NCBI GenBank assembly: GCA_016209865.1
Contig: JACQVL010000306.1
Coordinates: 1-16,991, forward strand
Direction: 5' to 3'
From: Candidatus Latescibacterota bacterium
Lineage (GTDB): Bacteria; JAAXHH01; JACQVL01
Length of the DNA stretch: 16,991 bases
Under the pieces are notes generated by a model. It saw nothing but the letters and a program-made list of their open reading frames with translations, did not search any database and was not told where the DNA came from. A program made the position numbers and the translations under genes. Positions 14,782-16,991 of the stretch are shown in pieces. The stretch's first letter is position 1; each line of letters starts with the position of its first letter.

Positions 14782-15978
14782 TCACCGATACGCCTCGTAT
14801 TCCCGTCCGAGCACGTCCACCGCGATCTTCTGCTCTAAAATCTCGTTCGTCCCCTCGTAGATCTGTGTCACCCGCGAATCGCACTCATGCCGGGCCACCC
14901 GGTATTCGAGGGAGTAGCCGTTCCCGCCGAACACCTGGACCGCCCGGTGTGCGGCGTCGAAGCAGGCGTTCGTGGCGACGTACTTCGCCCGGGCGATCAT
15001 CGCATCCGCCCGGGATCGCAGCTCCCGGTTGTCCGGTTCCTGATCCCACTTCATCTTCGCGTACGCGGCGGCGTACGTCAGATAGCGGGCCGCTTCCAGG
15101 TTGGCGCTGATGAGGCCGATGTGCCGCTGGACGAGCTGATGCTTGGCGATCGGCTTGCCGTGCTGCACCCGCTGTTTGGCATAGTTGACCGCCTCGTCCA
15201 GACAGTCCTGCATCGTCCCGACGCACCCGGCGGCGACGCTCAGCCGGCCGCTCATCAGCGTCGTATACGCCACCGTCAGCCCCTGCCCCAGCCCTCCGAG
15301 CAAGTTTTCCTTCGGCACGATGCAATCGTCGAAGTAGATCATCCCCGTGTCCGATGTGGTCAGCCCCATCTTATGGAGGTGCTTCTCCGTCCGGTAGCCG
15401 GGAGAGTCGAATTCGACGATGAACGCGGAGATCCGGTCGTCCCGCTTATCACGGGCGTAGGCGGTGATGACGTGCGCGATCGTCCCGTTCGAGATCCACT
15501 GCTTGCTCCCGTTGAGCTTGTAATAACCCCCGCAGTCCTCGAACGTCGTCCGGAGAGAGGCGGGGTCGCTCCCGGCGGTAGGCTCCGTCAGGGCGAACGC
15601 CATCACCCAGTCGCCGGCGGCCACGCGGGGCAGGTACCGCCGTTTTTGCTCGTCCGTCCCCCATTTCTGGATGGTCAGCGCCCCGATCGATAGGTGGCCG
15701 GAGAAGAACGTGCGGACAGAGCTGCCTTCGCGGCCGATCCGTTCGAGGGCGAGGGCGTACGTCATCAAGTCCGCCCCCTCGCCGCCGTACCGTTCGTCGA
15801 TGGGCAGGCCGGTCAGATGGGCACGTTTGGCGATCTCGACGACCTGGTCGTTGTACCGCCCTTCCAGGTAGCACCGGTCTTCGATCGGACGAATCTCCTG
15901 GCAGGCTTTATCGACGACCTCAAGGAGCGCCCGCTGTTCCTCTGAGATGTCGAAGTTCATGATGGAGAGGTTTTCCAT
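14782..15978 (-). CDS. Acyl-CoA dehydrogenase family protein
   Basis: This FAD flavoprotein oxidises acyl-CoA thioesters to 2-enoyl-CoA, passing electrons to ETF (beta-oxidation or branched amino acid breakdown). The 398-aa protein has the three-domain ACAD fold: an N-terminal helical part (about 8-125), a middle beta domain with AFALTEPTAGSD (127-138) and KQWISNG (159-165), and a C-terminal helical domain with RAVQVFGGNGY (345-355). YEGTNEI (374-380) holds the likely catalytic base E375, at the position used by short- and medium-chain enzymes. The chain-length class cannot be read from sequence. The start at 15976-15978 (MENLSIM) has GAGGA about 8 nt upstream. M7 (15960) lacks a site. An in-frame ATG at 16053 would only translate repeat sequence and is rejected. 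Confidence 0.95.
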   Translation of the reverse strand: MENLSIMNFDISEEQRALLEVVDKACQEIRPIEDRCYLEGRYNDQVVEIAKRAHLTGLPIDERYGGEGADLMTYALALERIGREGSSVRTFFSGHLSIGALTIQKWGTDEQKRRYLPRVAAGDWVMAFALTEPTAGSDPASLRTTFEDCGGYYKLNGSKQWISNGTIAHVITAYARDKRDDRISAFIVEFDSPGYRTEKHLHKMGLTTSDTGMIYFDDCIVPKENLLGGLGQGLTVAYTTLMSGRLSVAAGCVGTMQDCLDEAVNYAKQRVQHGKPIAKHQLVQRHIGLISANLEAARYLTYAAAYAKMKWDQEPDNRELRSRADAMIARAKYVATNACFDAAHRAVQVFGGNGYSLEYRVARHECDSRVTQIYEGTNEILEQKIAVDVLGREYEAYR

Positions 15979-15997
15979 AGCAGGATTCCTCAAAAGC

Positions 15998-16124
15998 AGT
16001 GACAAGTGACGAGTAAAGCAAGATGGATTCCCGCCTTCGCGGGAATGACACAATGTTCTTTCCTCTGGTGCTCTTTCTCCACTGCTCGTCTTTACTCGTC
16101 ACCCGTCACTTGTCACTCGTCACT
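15998..16124. repeat. Intergenic inverted element, AGTGACG heptamer family, copy 3
   Basis: The left arm (15998-16014) has AGTGACA and AGTGACG units. The inverted right arm (16094-16124) has four units and runs into the 3' end of the DUF6807 gene. The core holds the ATTCCC hairpin (16027-16046), in the opposite orientation to copy 2, followed by CT-rich sequence. It fills the gap to the acyl-CoA dehydrogenase start; that gene's GAGGA site lies about 10 nt beyond the left arm. Confidence 0.88.
16027..16046. repeat. dRS3-like hairpin nested in copy 3
   Basis: ATTCCCGC / GCGGGAAT with a CTTC loop: the exact reverse complement of the hairpin at 11652-11671. The shared flanks (GTGTC and CCAT on the minus strand) show it is the same unit in inverted orientation. 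Confidence 0.9.
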
Positions 16125-16991
16125 GAAATATTCGGCGGATTAATGTACCCGTGGTAGACATCCGCCACGCGCCCTTGTGTCGCATCCCCGACGTGGATGT
16201 AAACGCGGTACGCGAAGACCAGCCGCTCGCCGGCCGGCAAGGTGTACGCCCCGGACTGGCGAGGGTCGTTCCGGAACGTGCCCGTCCCGAACGGGTTGGT
16301 GGCCATCAGACCGTAATCCCGGACGTGCCAGTAGGTGGGGCTCCGGAAGGTGTCAGGATGCTCCATCACCGCGATGCCCGACCAGCGGCCGTCGACCGGC
16401 CCGGAATAATCGCACCACGGGGCGCGCCGTCCCCAGGACTCCGCTTCCCCGATCGCCCCGTAGCCGTTTTCGATCTTCCCGCCGCGGACCGCGTCCATCG
16501 ACGTGGCCACGCGGATGGAGAGGAAGCCCCCCTCTTTCGTGTCCCCAAAATGGACATCCCCGTGCGTCGCCTGAAGCTCGACGGTCAGGTCGAACAGCCG
16601 GACGGGATGCGCGCCGGGATGATAGAATGTGAAGTCTCGAGTCTCGTCGAGCAAGACGGTTCCGTCGGCAGCCGTCCAGTCGCTCCGGGCGCGAAGCCGA
16701 CCGAACACCGGCCCGCTCACGAGCGTCTCGAACGCGCGGTGGACCGTCCGGCCGTGTTTCCCTTCCTCGCCCCAGTTGTCCGTCCCGTTCACCTCTCCGT
16801 ACGCCGTCCACAGCGACCGGTGGTGGATGTGATCCGTCGTCTCCCCGGCCTTCTCACCGATGCTCGCCCGTGTGACTGAGGCCCCGAACGCGTCGTTCAC
16901 CGGAGCGCAGAACGGACGGACGAGGTGTCGCCCGAAGTGGTAGGCGGTGAACAGTCCGCCCGCGACCCGGACCTCGACCCGGTCGTCCGGC
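16106..16991 (-). CDS. DUF6807 (PmoA-like) family protein, N-terminus beyond right edge
   Basis: The frame stays open to the window edge, so the true start is outside. A GTG at 16900 is internal, because the family motif YHFG ... RPFCAPVNDAFG reads straight through it. Other motifs typical of DUF6807 are TDHIHHRSLW, NWGEEGKHGR, EGGFLSIRVA, PWCDYSGPVDGRWSGIAVMEHPDTFRSP and WHVRDYGLMATNPF. The family (Pfam PmoA) was once labelled methane oxygenase but is generally treated as of unknown function; it is common in Planctomycetes, Bacteroidetes and Poribacteria, often near sugar-related genes. The last five residues (VTSDK) and the TGA stop (16106-16108) are encoded by a repeat arm, so the original C-terminus has been replaced or extended. 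Confidence 0.88.
   Translation of the reverse strand, partial: PDDRVEVRVAGGLFTAYHFGRHLVRPFCAPVNDAFGASVTRASIGEKAGETTDHIHHRSLWTAYGEVNGTDNWGEEGKHGRTVHRAFETLVSGPVFGRLRARSDWTAADGTVLLDETRDFTFYHPGAHPVRLFDLTVELQATHGDVHFGDTKEGGFLSIRVATSMDAVRGGKIENGYGAIGEAESWGRRAPWCDYSGPVDGRWSGIAVMEHPDTFRSPTYWHVRDYGLMATNPFGTGTFRNDPRQSGAYTLPAGERLVFAYRVYIHVGDATQGRVADVYHGYINPPNISVTSDK

Noticed and set aside
14887-15693. 268-codon plus-strand frame opposite the acyl-CoA dehydrogenase
   Set aside because: Antisense shadow of a clear ACAD gene.
15979-16053. N-terminal extension of the acyl-CoA dehydrogenase, with SREGGNP
   Set aside because: SREGGNP is the translation of the ATTCCC hairpin repeat; the GAGGA-preceded ATG at 15978 is the real start.

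Overview
The window is GC-rich (roughly 60% by eye) and bacterial. Three things suggest a candidate phylum in or near the FCB assemblage (for example Latescibacterota, KSB1, Zixibacteria or Poribacteria-like): a secreted protease ending in a type A, Por-secretion-like sorting domain; a short primary-type sigma factor with no region 1.1, as in Bacteroidetes; and a SecA with a long PPXD insertion and a C-terminal zinc motif. The sequence alone does not fix the phylum. No rRNA, tRNA, CRISPR array or transposase was seen.

Layout. Positions 1-10067 form one long run of minus-strand genes. In transcription order these are purS (an unusual tandem PurS), purL, purQ, a TPR lipoprotein, an unrecognised 184-aa protein, a stand-alone FtsK-type 4TM membrane domain, a secreted subtilisin-like S8 protease, and a secreted HEXXH metallopeptidase with PD40 propeller blades that runs off the left edge. 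PurS, PurL and PurQ together make the three-part FGAM synthase of purine biosynthesis. At 10068-10368 a divergent promoter region separates this run from a plus-strand sigma-70 factor plus YtxH-like gene pair, which ends in a strong intrinsic terminator. Next come secA (plus), an acyl-CoA dehydrogenase (minus, its stop one base from the secA stop) and a DUF6807 (PmoA-like) protein cut by the right edge.

The most striking feature is between the genes. Six short intergenic elements, of four sequence families, share one architecture: two inverted arms of 6-7 bp units, tandem in at least one arm, flank a short variable core. The units are AGTGACG (three copies), ATCCAAA, a TCGTCCT type, and AACCTN. 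The arms lie exactly at gene ends, supply the stop codons of three genes and form the start codon of one. Two copies carry a nested ATTCCC-N8-GGGAAT hairpin like the neisserial dRS3 repeat. This resembles the heptanucleotide repeats of cyanobacteria but uses a palindromic layout across several families.

The second point is the sigma gene. Its conserved region 1.2 continues in frame upstream of the first ATG, back to an ATC codon that sits 9 nt after a strong GGAGGTGA Shine-Dalgarno. No ATG, GTG, TTG or CTG is available there. The ~160-nt leader also holds a small ORF whose last codons are complementary to that Shine-Dalgarno. Together these suggest translational control of a sigma factor from a non-canonical start.
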